From assembly GCA_958403395.1 (NCBI GenBank), contig CATXXF010000059.1, positions 1 to 10,227 on the forward strand: a stretch of 10,227 bases of DNA, in the 5' to 3' direction. The notes under the pieces were generated by a model. The model saw only the letters and a program-made list of their open reading frames with translations. It made no database searches and was not told the origin of the DNA. Source of the DNA: an uncultured Collinsella sp. (GTDB taxonomy: Bacteria; Actinomycetota; Coriobacteriia; Coriobacteriales; Coriobacteriaceae). Both the position numbers and the translations under genes were made by a program. Below are positions 1 to 6,837 of the stretch, one piece after another (the stretch's first letter is position 1; every line of letters begins with the position of its first letter).

Positions 1-53
1 ACCTACAACAGCGCGGTTAACAGCCGCGTGCTCTACCATTGAGCTACCGAGGA
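1..53 (-). tRNA. tRNA-Asn (anticodon GTT), 5' part only
   Basis: The minus strand reads as the first 53 nucleotides of a tRNA: acceptor 5' strand TCCTCGG (53-47), D arm GCTC...GAGC, a five-pair anticodon stem CGCGG/CCGCG around the loop CTGTTAA, then a five-base variable loop and the start of the T arm (GTAGG). The anticodon GTT lies at 21-19, so the tRNA decodes AAC/AAU as asparagine. The T loop, the 3' acceptor strand and any CCA lie beyond the window edge. It has its own promoter about 30 bases upstream, so it need not depend on read-through from sigA. Confidence 0.95.
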
Positions 54-83
54 ATAGGTGCGTGCTATCAAGCAACGAAGTTT

Positions 84-111
84 ATTATACGGACGATTGG
101 GTGAAGGGCAA
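84..111 (-). promoter_or_regulatory. Promoter of tRNA-Asn
   Basis: On the minus strand there is a perfect -10 hexamer TATAAT (89-84) and a -35 TTGCCC (111-106), separated by 16 bases. Transcription would start near 77-76, giving a leader of roughly 23 bases before the tRNA 5' end at 53. The bases just upstream (about 133-112) are rich in A/T runs, as expected of an UP element, which is typical of strong stable-RNA promoters. This is the best promoter match in the window. Confidence 0.75.
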
Positions 112-138
112 GAACTTTTTTAAGAAATTTTCCGACCC

Positions 139-220
139 AGTCATTGGGGACGTTCTTAAACGACTAGTCATTCAAGAACGTCCCCAATGACTAGTCGTTT
201 AAGAACGTCCCCAACGACTA
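139..220. repeat. Cluster of three 27-base repeats (one inverted, two tandem) forming a 34-base inverted repeat
   Basis: The unit begins with CTAG and contains the core aagaacgtcccca. Plus-strand copies lie at 164-190 and 191-217 (24 of 27 bases identical). A minus-strand copy occupies 167-141 and shares the CTAG palindrome at 164-167. The result is an inverted repeat with 34-base arms (139-172 and 186-219, one mismatch, 143 against 215) and a 13-base loop. A second fold is possible: 141-157 also pairs perfectly with 174-190. No T-run follows the stem in either direction, so it is not a standard intrinsic terminator. It codes for nothing convincing. It looks like a REP- or MITE-like intergenic palindrome; its family is unknown to me. 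Confidence 0.85.
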
Positions 221-225
221 CATGA

Positions 226-259
226 AAGCGCCCCCAGGCAGATGTGCTTGAGGGCGCTT
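226..259 (-). terminator. Possible intrinsic terminator of sigA
   Basis: Ten bases past the sigA stop codon the transcript can form an eight-pair GC-rich stem, AAGCGCCC (259-252) with GGGCGCTT (233-226), with a few more pairs possible inside the loop. The stem ends in only a short run of T (CTTTC), so the U-tract is weak. Position and shape fit a terminator; the short tract makes efficient termination uncertain. The large repeat hairpin at 139-220 lies next in the path of the transcript and might help stop or process it. Confidence 0.5.
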
Positions 260-268
260 CTTGCTTGA

Positions 269-1609
269 CTAGCTTTCGATGTAGTCCTTGAGCTTGCTGG
301 AACGGCTCGGGTGGCGGAGCTTGGCCAGGGTCTTGGACTCGATCTGGCGGATACGCTCGCGCGTGACGCCAAACTCGCGGCCGACTTCCTCGAGCGTGCG
401 GGGATGTCCGTCGACAAGGCCAAAGCGCAGCTCGATAACCTTGCGCTCGCGATCGGCAAGCGAGTCGAGCACCTGGGTGAGCTGCTCCTGCAGCATGGAG
501 AAACTGGCGGCATCGGGCGGAACGATGGCCTGGGAGTCCTCGATGAAGTCGCCCAGCTGGGAATCCTCTTCCTCGCCGATCGGGGTCGCGAGCGACACGG
601 GCTCCTGCGAAATCTTCTGGATCTCGCGGACGCGGTCGGCGCTCATATCCATCTCGGCACCGATCTCCTCGGGGGTCGGGTCACGACCCAGGTCCTGGAG
701 GAGCTGGCGCTGCACGCGGACGAGCTTGTTGATGGTCTCGACCATGTGCACAGGAATACGGATGGTGCGGGCCTGGTCGGCAATAGCGCGCGTAATGGCC
801 TGACGGATCCACCACGTGGCGTACGTGGAGAACTTGAAGCCCTTCTGGTAGTCGAACTTCTCGACGGCGCGGATCAGACCGAGGTTGCCCTCCTGGATCA
901 GATCCAGGAACAGCATGCCACGGCCGACATAGCGCTTGGCGATGGAGACGACCAGACGCAGGTTTGCGCTGATGAGCGCCTGCTTGGCCTCAAGACCAAC
1001 GTTCTCGATACGCGTAAGACGACGCATCTCGGCGCGGGTGAGCTCGATCTCGCCTGCATCGGCAGCCTCGAGCTTCTCGGTAGCCTCGAGACCGGCCTCG
1101 ATCTTCATGGCCAGATCGACCTCTTCAGATGCGGTCAGCAGGTCGACCTTACCGATCTCCTTGAGGTACATACGAACCGGGTCGCCGGTCAGCATCACCG
1201 TGGAGGCATCGATGCCGCGCACGCGCGAACGCGAACGAGACGTGCGCACGGTGCGCTTCTTCTTGCTCTTGGAAGAGCCCATCTCGGCATCGGCCTGGCG
1301 GGCCATCTTAAGCTCGTGATCGTCGAGCGAGCCGGAATCGTGCTCGTCATCGTCGAAATCGTCGGTATCGTTATCGTCATCGTCGACGTCCATCGGGGCG
1401 TCGTCGTTTCCGCTCGCGGAGATAATCTGGATGCCGCTGTTGCGCAGCGCGGAATACACCGCGTTGAGCTGCTCATCAGAGACATCGATATCCTTCAGGG
1501 CGACCTGAATCTCGTCCTCGGTTACCGAAGTCCTGTTTGAGCCGTTGCCCATGAGCTTTGCAACGTAGGATTCCAGCCCAGTACCCGTGCTCTCAGTCTT
1601 TTTTGGCAC
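269..1609 (-). CDS. rpoD: RNA polymerase primary sigma factor (sigma-70 family, group 1)
   Basis: This is the housekeeping sigma factor (RpoD/SigA), 446 aa, which directs RNA polymerase to -10/-35 promoters. Visible regions in order: a region 1.1-like N-terminus (about 28-65); an Asp-rich stretch (73-96); a Lys/Arg/Ser-rich basic linker (112-131); region 1.2 (DPVRMYLKEIG, 143-153); regions 2.1-2.4 (about 215-290, with DLIQEGNLGLIRAVEKFDY and STYATWWIRQAI); region 3 (about 290-345); and region 4 with the helix-turn-helix LEEVGREFGVTRERIRQIES (406-425). The start is GTG at 1609-1607, supported by AGGGAG at 1620-1615, five bases upstream. It follows dnaG after a 110-base gap, the usual dnaG-rpoD order of the macromolecular-synthesis operon. 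The complete set of regions 1.2 to 4 separates it from alternative sigmas. Confidence 0.98.
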   Translation of the reverse strand: MPKKTESTGTGLESYVAKLMGNGSNRTSVTEDEIQVALKDIDVSDEQLNAVYSALRNSGIQIISASGNDDAPMDVDDDDNDTDDFDDDEHDSGSLDDHELKMARQADAEMGSSKSKKKRTVRTSRSRSRVRGIDASTVMLTGDPVRMYLKEIGKVDLLTASEEVDLAMKIEAGLEATEKLEAADAGEIELTRAEMRRLTRIENVGLEAKQALISANLRLVVSIAKRYVGRGMLFLDLIQEGNLGLIRAVEKFDYQKGFKFSTYATWWIRQAITRAIADQARTIRIPVHMVETINKLVRVQRQLLQDLGRDPTPEEIGAEMDMSADRVREIQKISQEPVSLATPIGEEEDSQLGDFIEDSQAIVPPDAASFSMLQEQLTQVLDSLADRERKVIELRFGLVDGHPRTLEEVGREFGVTRERIRQIESKTLAKLRHPSRSSKLKDYIES

Positions 1610-1719
1610 AGATTCTCCCTTCGTAGTCCACAGGACTCAATACTTTAGCACACACAAAGACGTCTATACCCAAAATAAAGACAGGATATAGGCGAGAATA
1701 CGCTGGTTGACCACAACAT
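1610..1719 (-). promoter_or_regulatory. dnaG-sigA intergenic region, sigA leader
   Basis: This gap of 110 bases is clearly richer in A/T than its flanks and is the likely site of a sigA promoter. I see no convincing -35/-10 pair; the best -10-like hexamer is TATAGA (1668-1663), without a good -35 at the right distance. A small perfect hairpin, AGTCC-TGT-GGACT (1637-1625), lies four bases upstream of the sigA Shine-Dalgarno and could affect its access. No terminator is visible after dnaG, so read-through from dnaG into sigA is also possible. Confidence 0.4.
1615..1620 (-). promoter_or_regulatory. Shine-Dalgarno fixing the GTG start of sigA
   Basis: AGGGAG lies five bases before GTG (1609-1607). 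No in-frame ATG near the N-terminus has a comparable site, so the GTG is preferred. Confidence 0.75.
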
Positions 1720-3849
1720 CTAGGCTTGATCGGTGTCTGCGGCCTCCAGGCCGATCAAACGGAACGGGTCGGCCACGCCACCAATCGACTTTTGGAGCTC
1801 GCGCTGGCGCTGTGAATCTTGCACCGCCTGCATCGTCAGCACGCGACGGGCCTCATCGTCGAGTGAACGGTCCTGACGCAACTTGGCCTGCGCGGCTCGC
1901 ATGCGACGTTTGATGGTGTAGAGCTCGAGCGTATCGAGCATAAAGACGATGTTCGTCTCGGTCGGGTGCTTACTCGTTGCCGAGATGCGCCCGGCGCTGA
2001 CAAGCGATGCCGCCTCGGGACACACCGCGCGCGCCGCATCCATGCATGCCGCAGGATCGGTTCCCGGCGGCGTTGCCAGCACAGCCCACGCAATGGACTC
2101 GTGGCGCGGGTCAACCCACTCGATAGAACAAATGCGATCGGCATACGTGCGGAACAGATCGGGGTAGCTCGTGAGCATCGTCAGCAGCTCGCGCTCCCCC
2201 GCCAGGGATTTCCGCTCCAGATCGGTCAAAACAATCGGCATCGACGGAGCTGCCGCCGCACTTGAGCTATCGGCAACGGGTGCCGCGCTTTCCATCCCCG
2301 CTGGCACATCGATTGGCGGCAGATCCTCGTCGACCTCCACCGGCGCTGCCCCATAGGCATCAAGCGGAACGTAGTCGTACGGGTCCTCCTCGACCGGTGC
2401 GGACACCGGCGGCGTCGCGCCCGCGGCCCAGGCACCGCGACCGGCACTGCGCGCACCGGCCGCACCGCCGCCCGAACTTCGTCCCTGTGAACCGCCCGCG
2501 CGCTCGGCTTGCGCGCGTTGACGTTCGTAGCTCTGCTCACGACGTCGCTCCGCATCCTCACGCTTGGCGACATCGCGAAACACACGGCCCGAACTCGCGC
2601 GCACGGTCTCCAGGTCCAAACCCAGCAGATCGGCAATCTGGATAAAGTACGTGTCAATCATATAGCTGTCGCGCAGCGGATAGATGAGCGTCAGCGCATC
2701 CTCGAGCGCTTTAGCGCGACCGCCCGGTGTGGTAATGTCGCTCGACTCCTGTAGCGAACGGTACACAAAGTCCATGAGGGGCTCGGCGGCATCGATGCGC
2801 GCTTGCAGTGCCTCGCCACCATGCGCCGTGATGAACTCCATGGGGTCGTTGCCGTCGGGAAGCACCACGCAGCGAAGATCCATCGAATCCTGCTCGATAA
2901 ACTGAATCGCGCGACGGGCAGCCTTTTGACCGGCAGCGTCGCCATCGAACATATATACAATGCGCTTGGCAAAACGAGTGAGTGTCTTAACGTGATGTTC
3001 CGTCAGCGCCGTGCCCAGCGTGGCGACAACGTTTTTGATCCCTGCCTCCCAGCAGGCGATGCAGTCGGTATAGCCTTCCACCACGATGGCGGTATCCTGC
3101 GCGACGATAAACCCCTTGGCCCAGTTAAAGCCATAGAGGTTTCGTTTTTTATGAAACACGCTCGTCTCGGCGGTGTTGAGGTACTTGGGCTGACCATCGC
3201 CCATGATGCGCCCGCCAAAGGCGATATTGTGACCCTGCTCATCAAAGATGGGAAACATCACGCGGTCGTAAAAACGGTCCGCGAGCTGCCCGCGCCCGCG
3301 GCTCACGGCCACATTGGCGTCAATCATCTCCTGCGGGGTAAAGCCCGCCTGCGACAGATGCGACACCAGCGCGTTGCGACCCGGCGCAAAGCCCAGGCAG
3401 TAGCGGCGACAGACGTCGCCGCCCATACCGCGGCTGGCGAAGTACTCGCGCGGACGGCTGTCCTTACCGCGCATAAGCATGGTGTGGTAGAACTGAGCCG
3501 TCTCAGCGCACAGGTCATAGATGCGGGCACGCTTGGTGCCTCGATCGCGCTGCGCACCGGTATCGTGCAGTTCAATGCCCGCACGGTCGGCCAAATAACG
3601 GATCGACTCGGGAAAACTCAGGTTCTCGCGCTTCATGATATAGGTGAAGACGTCGCCGCCCTCGCCGCAGCCAAAGCAGTGCCACACCTGCGTAGAAGGG
3701 ATAATGTGAAACGATGGGGTCTTTTCGCCATGAAACGGGCAGCAGCCCCAAAACTCATGGCCGCGGGGCTTGAGCTCAACCGTTTCCTGCACGATGGCAA
3801 CCAGGTCCGACGCCGCGCGTACCTGATCTTTTTCCTCATCGCTAATCAC
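1720..3849 (-). CDS. dnaG: DNA primase DnaG
   Basis: DnaG makes the short RNA primers for chromosome replication and works with the DnaB helicase at the fork. The 709-residue protein has the CHC2 zinc finger (C37, H40, C58, C61); the RNA polymerase basic domain with the YCLGFAPG and FDRVMFP-type segments (150-203; here DRFYDRVMFPIFDEQG); and a Toprim catalytic core with VVEGYTD (E258) and YMFDGDAAG (D302, D304). A long low-complexity linker rich in Arg/Gln, then Gly/Ala/Pro and acidic residues (about 428-540) leads to a C-terminal helical domain (541-709) in the place of the DnaB-binding domain. The length is above the usual ~600 residues because of the linker. The start is GTG at 3849-3847 with AGGGGG (3864-3859) nine bases upstream. 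It overlaps the ribF stop by 8 bases, suggesting translational coupling. Confidence 0.97.
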   Translation of the reverse strand: MISDEEKDQVRAASDLVAIVQETVELKPRGHEFWGCCPFHGEKTPSFHIIPSTQVWHCFGCGEGGDVFTYIMKRENLSFPESIRYLADRAGIELHDTGAQRDRGTKRARIYDLCAETAQFYHTMLMRGKDSRPREYFASRGMGGDVCRRYCLGFAPGRNALVSHLSQAGFTPQEMIDANVAVSRGRGQLADRFYDRVMFPIFDEQGHNIAFGGRIMGDGQPKYLNTAETSVFHKKRNLYGFNWAKGFIVAQDTAIVVEGYTDCIACWEAGIKNVVATLGTALTEHHVKTLTRFAKRIVYMFDGDAAGQKAARRAIQFIEQDSMDLRCVVLPDGNDPMEFITAHGGEALQARIDAAEPLMDFVYRSLQESSDITTPGGRAKALEDALTLIYPLRDSYMIDTYFIQIADLLGLDLETVRASSGRVFRDVAKREDAERRREQSYERQRAQAERAGGSQGRSSGGGAAGARSAGRGAWAAGATPPVSAPVEEDPYDYVPLDAYGAAPVEVDEDLPPIDVPAGMESAAPVADSSSAAAAPSMPIVLTDLERKSLAGERELLTMLTSYPDLFRTYADRICSIEWVDPRHESIAWAVLATPPGTDPAACMDAARAVCPEAASLVSAGRISATSKHPTETNIVFMLDTLELYTIKRRMRAAQAKLRQDRSLDDEARRVLTMQAVQDSQRQRELQKSIGGVADPFRLIGLEAADTDQA

Positions 3850-4849
3850 GGATACTCACCCCCTGCTCACCCAAGTTATGACGGATATCGTCGATATTAC
3901 CCTCGACGGTCGCGATCAACTCGTCCAGGGAATCGAACACGCGAGACGGACGCAGCCAGCGCGTAAACGCCAGCGACACCGAGGCGCCATACAGGTCGCC
4001 CGCATAGCCGATCAAGTTGGCCTCGAGATGCGCCGAGGCGGCATCATCGGCATAGGTCGGCGGCAGGCCAACGTTAACGGCAGCAGGCCATACGGTATCG
4101 TCGACCAGCACCAGACCCTCATAGACGCCATCGGCAGGCACTTGGATGCCGTCGGGAACCTGGATGTTTGCCGTGGGAAAGCCCATGTCGGAGCCCTCGT
4201 GACGGCCAGCCGCCACAACGCCGCGCAGCATATAGGGACGGCCGAGAAGCTCGGCAGCCAACTCCACATGGCCCAGACACAGCTCATGGCGGATACGCGT
4301 GGCGCAGATGGTCTGCCCGTTAACGCAGAGCAAGTCGTGACCGTAAACGTCAACCCCACGCTCAGTACCCCAGGCGTGCATCTCGGCAACGCCCGAAGCG
4401 CCGCCGCGGCCGAGCCTAAAGTCGCTGCCTACACGAATGGAGCGAATGTCGACAACACGCGACAACAGCGCCAGAAACCCGACATGGTCGAGTGCCGCCA
4501 CGGCGGGCGTAAAAGGAACGGCCACCACCGCATCGACCCCGGTTTTGGCCAGGGCATGCAGGCGGTCGGCCGTCGTCATCAATTTTTGGGCGGGCGACGG
4601 ACTCACCACGACGTCCGGATCAGGATCGAAGGTGACCACGACCGCTTTGCTGCCGTGATCATGTGCATCGCGAATAACCGCTTCGATCAGCTCTTGGTGC
4701 CCACGATGCACGCCATCAAACACGCCAATAGCAATCGACGCGGCACCCAAGAACTCGCACCCATCAAATGCATCGGCAGAAACGATACGGGCCTCATCCA
4801 ACTCACCCGCGAAAAAGATACGCGCGAGCTCGTGGGGCGTCAGCAACAT
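3842..4849 (-). CDS. ribF: Bifunctional riboflavin kinase / FAD synthetase RibF
   Basis: RibF phosphorylates riboflavin to FMN and adenylates FMN to FAD in the cytoplasm. In the 335-residue protein, the N-terminal nucleotidyltransferase module has IGVFDGVHRGH (41-51), the TFDPDP segment (73-78), VGSDFRLGRGG (140-150) and the ATRIR motif (183-187; more often written SSTRIR in the family). The C-terminal flavokinase module has GFPTAN (223-228), GVYEG (241-245), NVG (259-261), the expected catalytic Glu in HLEANL (E276) and DLYG (285-288). Both activities therefore look intact. The ATG (4849-4847) lies inside the end of truB, a 10-base overlap, and its Shine-Dalgarno is weak, so it is probably translated by coupling with truB. 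No FMN riboswitch precedes it, as there is no room for one. Confidence 0.96.
   Translation of the reverse strand: MLLTPHELARIFFAGELDEARIVSADAFDGCEFLGAASIAIGVFDGVHRGHQELIEAVIRDAHDHGSKAVVVTFDPDPDVVVSPSPAQKLMTTADRLHALAKTGVDAVVAVPFTPAVAALDHVGFLALLSRVVDIRSIRVGSDFRLGRGGASGVAEMHAWGTERGVDVYGHDLLCVNGQTICATRIRHELCLGHVELAAELLGRPYMLRGVVAAGRHEGSDMGFPTANIQVPDGIQVPADGVYEGLVLVDDTVWPAAVNVGLPPTYADDAASAHLEANLIGYAGDLYGASVSLAFTRWLRPSRVFDSLDELIATVEGNIDDIRHNLGEQGVSIRD
3859..3864 (-). promoter_or_regulatory. Shine-Dalgarno fixing the GTG start of dnaG, inside ribF
   Basis: AGGGGG lies nine bases before GTG (3849-3847) and within the last codons of ribF. With the ribF stop TAG at 3844-3842, just downstream of the dnaG GTG, this gives a start-before-stop overlap that favours reinitiation. 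Confidence 0.75.
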
Positions 4850-5778
4850 CGAACACCGCCGATCGCCTGCGGAAAGACGTGCTCCATCACAAAGCGGCCG
4901 CCCTCGATACGAGCAAGCGCCTTCAATCCCCCATCGAGTACGAGCGCGAACGGCGCCTTCGCCGTATCGAAGTCCGCAAGCGCGCGTTCAACGGGAATGC
5001 GGCGGCCACAAAGCAGGTCGTCTGCAAGATTACCCGGCAAATCGACACGCGTGGCACCTAGGGCAGCGATGGGATCCAGAGCGAAACCGGCAGCGGTCTC
5101 GGCAGAGAGCTCCTCTACCGCATGACAGGCGCCAATGGAAACCACGCCGGAGGCCGTACGGCGCAGCGCGGAAATATGTGCGGCGCTATCGCAGGCACGA
5201 CCCAGATCGCGAGCGAGCGCGCGAATGTAGGTGCCTTTGCTTACCGAAAACGCCACGGTCCAGACGCACGTATCGCCCTCGCCGCTCACGGCGATCAGGT
5301 CGGCGGCATAGATCTCGACGGGGCGCGGAGGCAAGTCTACCGCATTACCCTCGCGAGCACTCTTATAGGCGCGAACACCATTGACCGAGATGGCCGAAAA
5401 AGCTGGCGGCACCTGCATCTGCGGGCCAAGCATAGCGGCTAGTTGCTTACGGGCGTAAGCGAGATCGTGCAGCTCGGGGGCAACGGGCACCGTGCGAACG
5501 GCCTCGCCCTCCGCGTCATCGGTATTCGTCTCGACACCAAACGTAATGTCGGCGACATAACTTTTGGTATCGAGGGTTAGCATGCCCAGCAGACGGGTCG
5601 CCTGGCCCACGCCCACCACCATGACACCCGAGGCCATGGGGTCGAGCGTACCGGCATGGCCGACGCGTCGCTCATGGAGGGCGCGTCGGCACTGCGATAC
5701 CACGTCGTGGGACGTACAGCCCACCGGCTTATCGACGGCGAGCAGCATATTCAATTGAGAAGGCGTACGACGAGCCAT
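4840..5778 (-). CDS. truB: tRNA pseudouridine-55 synthase TruB
   Basis: TruB converts uridine 55 in the T loop of tRNAs to pseudouridine and also helps tRNA folding. The 312-residue protein carries the family core: AVDKPVGCTSHDVV (14-27), VGHAGTLDPMASGV (39-52) with catalytic Asp46, QVPPAFSAISVNGVRAY (122-138) and SKGTYIRALARDLG (180-193). The last ~70 residues (245-305) are the PUA-like RNA-binding tail. Length is normal for the family. The start is ATG at 5778-5776, 15 bases after the preceding stop; the only Shine-Dalgarno-like sequence is GGATGG (5787-5782), three bases from the ATG, which is close. It sits between the DHH phosphoesterase and ribF, a common order in Gram-positive bacteria. 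Confidence 0.97.
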   Translation of the reverse strand: MARRTPSQLNMLLAVDKPVGCTSHDVVSQCRRALHERRVGHAGTLDPMASGVMVVGVGQATRLLGMLTLDTKSYVADITFGVETNTDDAEGEAVRTVPVAPELHDLAYARKQLAAMLGPQMQVPPAFSAISVNGVRAYKSAREGNAVDLPPRPVEIYAADLIAVSGEGDTCVWTVAFSVSKGTYIRALARDLGRACDSAAHISALRRTASGVVSIGACHAVEELSAETAAGFALDPIAALGATRVDLPGNLADDLLCGRRIPVERALADFDTAKAPFALVLDGGLKALARIEGGRFVMEHVFPQAIGGVRCC

Positions 5779-5793
5779 GTACCATCCAAAATG

Positions 5794-6837
5794 TTAGAGC
5801 TCGACGGTCACCGAAGCGGGATCCTCCCCCACCAGCTCGGCCAGCATGGGAAGTGCCACGGCGAGCGTCTCGCGAATCGTTCCGTTGTTGGAAAAGCCGG
5901 CGGCGGCATGATGCCCGCCACCGCCAAAGTTGGCAGCGATCTCGGACACATCGAGGTCACCCTTGGAGCGCAGGTTGCCGCGCACCTTGGTATCGCCCTC
6001 GATGCCCTTTAGGAACAGGCAGACCTCAACGCCCATCACCGAACGCACCACATCGACCAGACCGTCGCACTCATCCGAAGTGACGCCGCAGGCCTCGAGG
6101 TCGCTCTGGTACGCATAACTATATGCCACACGACCGTGCGCCACGGTCTTGATACGACCCATAACGATGGACTTGAGATGCAAGAACTCTACGCGCATGC
6201 TCTGGTAGACCTCGAGCGCGACGCGCGCCGGATCGGCACCGTGCGCGACCAGGCGCGAGGCGGCATGGAACGCAGCAGCATCGGCGTTTTGGTACTGAAA
6301 ACGACCGGTATCGGTCACCAGGCCGCACAGCAGGCAGGTCGCGACACCGTTGCGAGCCACAATGCCGCAATTGTCTAAAAAGCGGTCGATGATCATGGCG
6401 CAGGCCGCGGCGCCGACGCACCTCAGGCTCAGCTCGGCAAATTCCTCACGCGCCGGATGGTGATCGAAGCACACCACATGCGACGAGCGGCGGAGCACCT
6501 CAGCTGAGTTGTTCAGACGCTCGACGACCGGCACGTCCACCGAGATGAACAGGTCCGGATTGCCGGTATACGCAGATGCCGGCACCAGACGGTCTGCGCC
6601 CTCCATAAAGCGGTAGATGCGCGGAACCGGGTCATCGTCTGCCAGCAGCAAGGCAATGTCCTTGTTGGGGAAAAACTTCATAAGCGATAAGCCCAGACCC
6701 AGCACGGAGCCCAGGGCGTCACCATCGGGAGACGTATGTCCCGAAATCGCAATGGAGGACGCACCCTCGATGAGCTCGAGGATGCGTCGCTGAATATCTG
6801 CAGACTCGCACGATGCGAGGTCGGCGGAATTACTCAT
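5794..6837 (-). CDS. nrnA: DHH/DHHA1 phosphoesterase, NrnA-like (oligoribonuclease / pAp phosphatase)
   Basis: Members of this family degrade nano-RNAs of two to five nucleotides and often dephosphorylate pAp; some cleave cyclic dinucleotide products. The 347-residue protein has the metal-binding motifs in order: SGHTSPDGDALGS (32-44; H34, D38, D40), SVDVPVVERL (99-108; D101), the DHH signature FDHHPAREEF (124-133), TDTGRFQYQN (175-184; D176) and the DHHA1 substrate-binding motif GGGGHHAAAGF (305-315). All metal ligands are present. The ATG (6837-6835) overlaps the rbfA stop by 8 bases and has a perfect AGGAGG (6852-6847) nine bases upstream, inside rbfA. The position between rbfA and truB is the usual one for nrnA. 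Which substrate it prefers cannot be told from sequence alone. Confidence 0.93.
   Translation of the reverse strand: MSNSADLASCESADIQRRILELIEGASSIAISGHTSPDGDALGSVLGLGLSLMKFFPNKDIALLLADDDPVPRIYRFMEGADRLVPASAYTGNPDLFISVDVPVVERLNNSAEVLRRSSHVVCFDHHPAREEFAELSLRCVGAAACAMIIDRFLDNCGIVARNGVATCLLCGLVTDTGRFQYQNADAAAFHAASRLVAHGADPARVALEVYQSMRVEFLHLKSIVMGRIKTVAHGRVAYSYAYQSDLEACGVTSDECDGLVDVVRSVMGVEVCLFLKGIEGDTKVRGNLRSKGDLDVSEIAANFGGGGHHAAAGFSNNGTIRETLAVALPMLAELVGEDPASVTVEL

Noticed and set aside
139..220. CRISPR array
   Set aside because: There are only three repeat units, one inverted, abutting each other with no unique spacers, and no cas genes are present.
139..220. Simple intrinsic terminator for sigA
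   Set aside because: The hairpin is far longer than usual and no T-run follows it on either strand; the smaller hairpin at 226-259 is the better terminator candidate.
311..1540. Open frame of 409 codons on the plus strand opposite sigA
   Set aside because: Shadow of the sigma factor codon pattern; no domain and no convincing ribosome-binding site.
1707..1913. Small plus-strand frame of 68 codons starting in the dnaG-sigA gap
   Set aside because: Most of it is antisense to the dnaG 3' end, the composition is shadow-like (Arg/Pro/Ala-rich), and no Shine-Dalgarno supports it.
2803..3966. Open frame of 387 codons on the plus strand opposite dnaG
   Set aside because: Antisense to the conserved Toprim and zinc-finger regions and crosses the ribF/dnaG junction; the product has no recognisable motif.
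4850..4900. FMN riboswitch in front of ribF
   Set aside because: The ribF start lies inside truB, so the upstream sequence is coding and there is no leader to hold the aptamer.
3878..5125. Open frame of 415 codons on the plus strand opposite ribF and truB
   Set aside because: It spans two unrelated real genes in antisense and shows no family signature.
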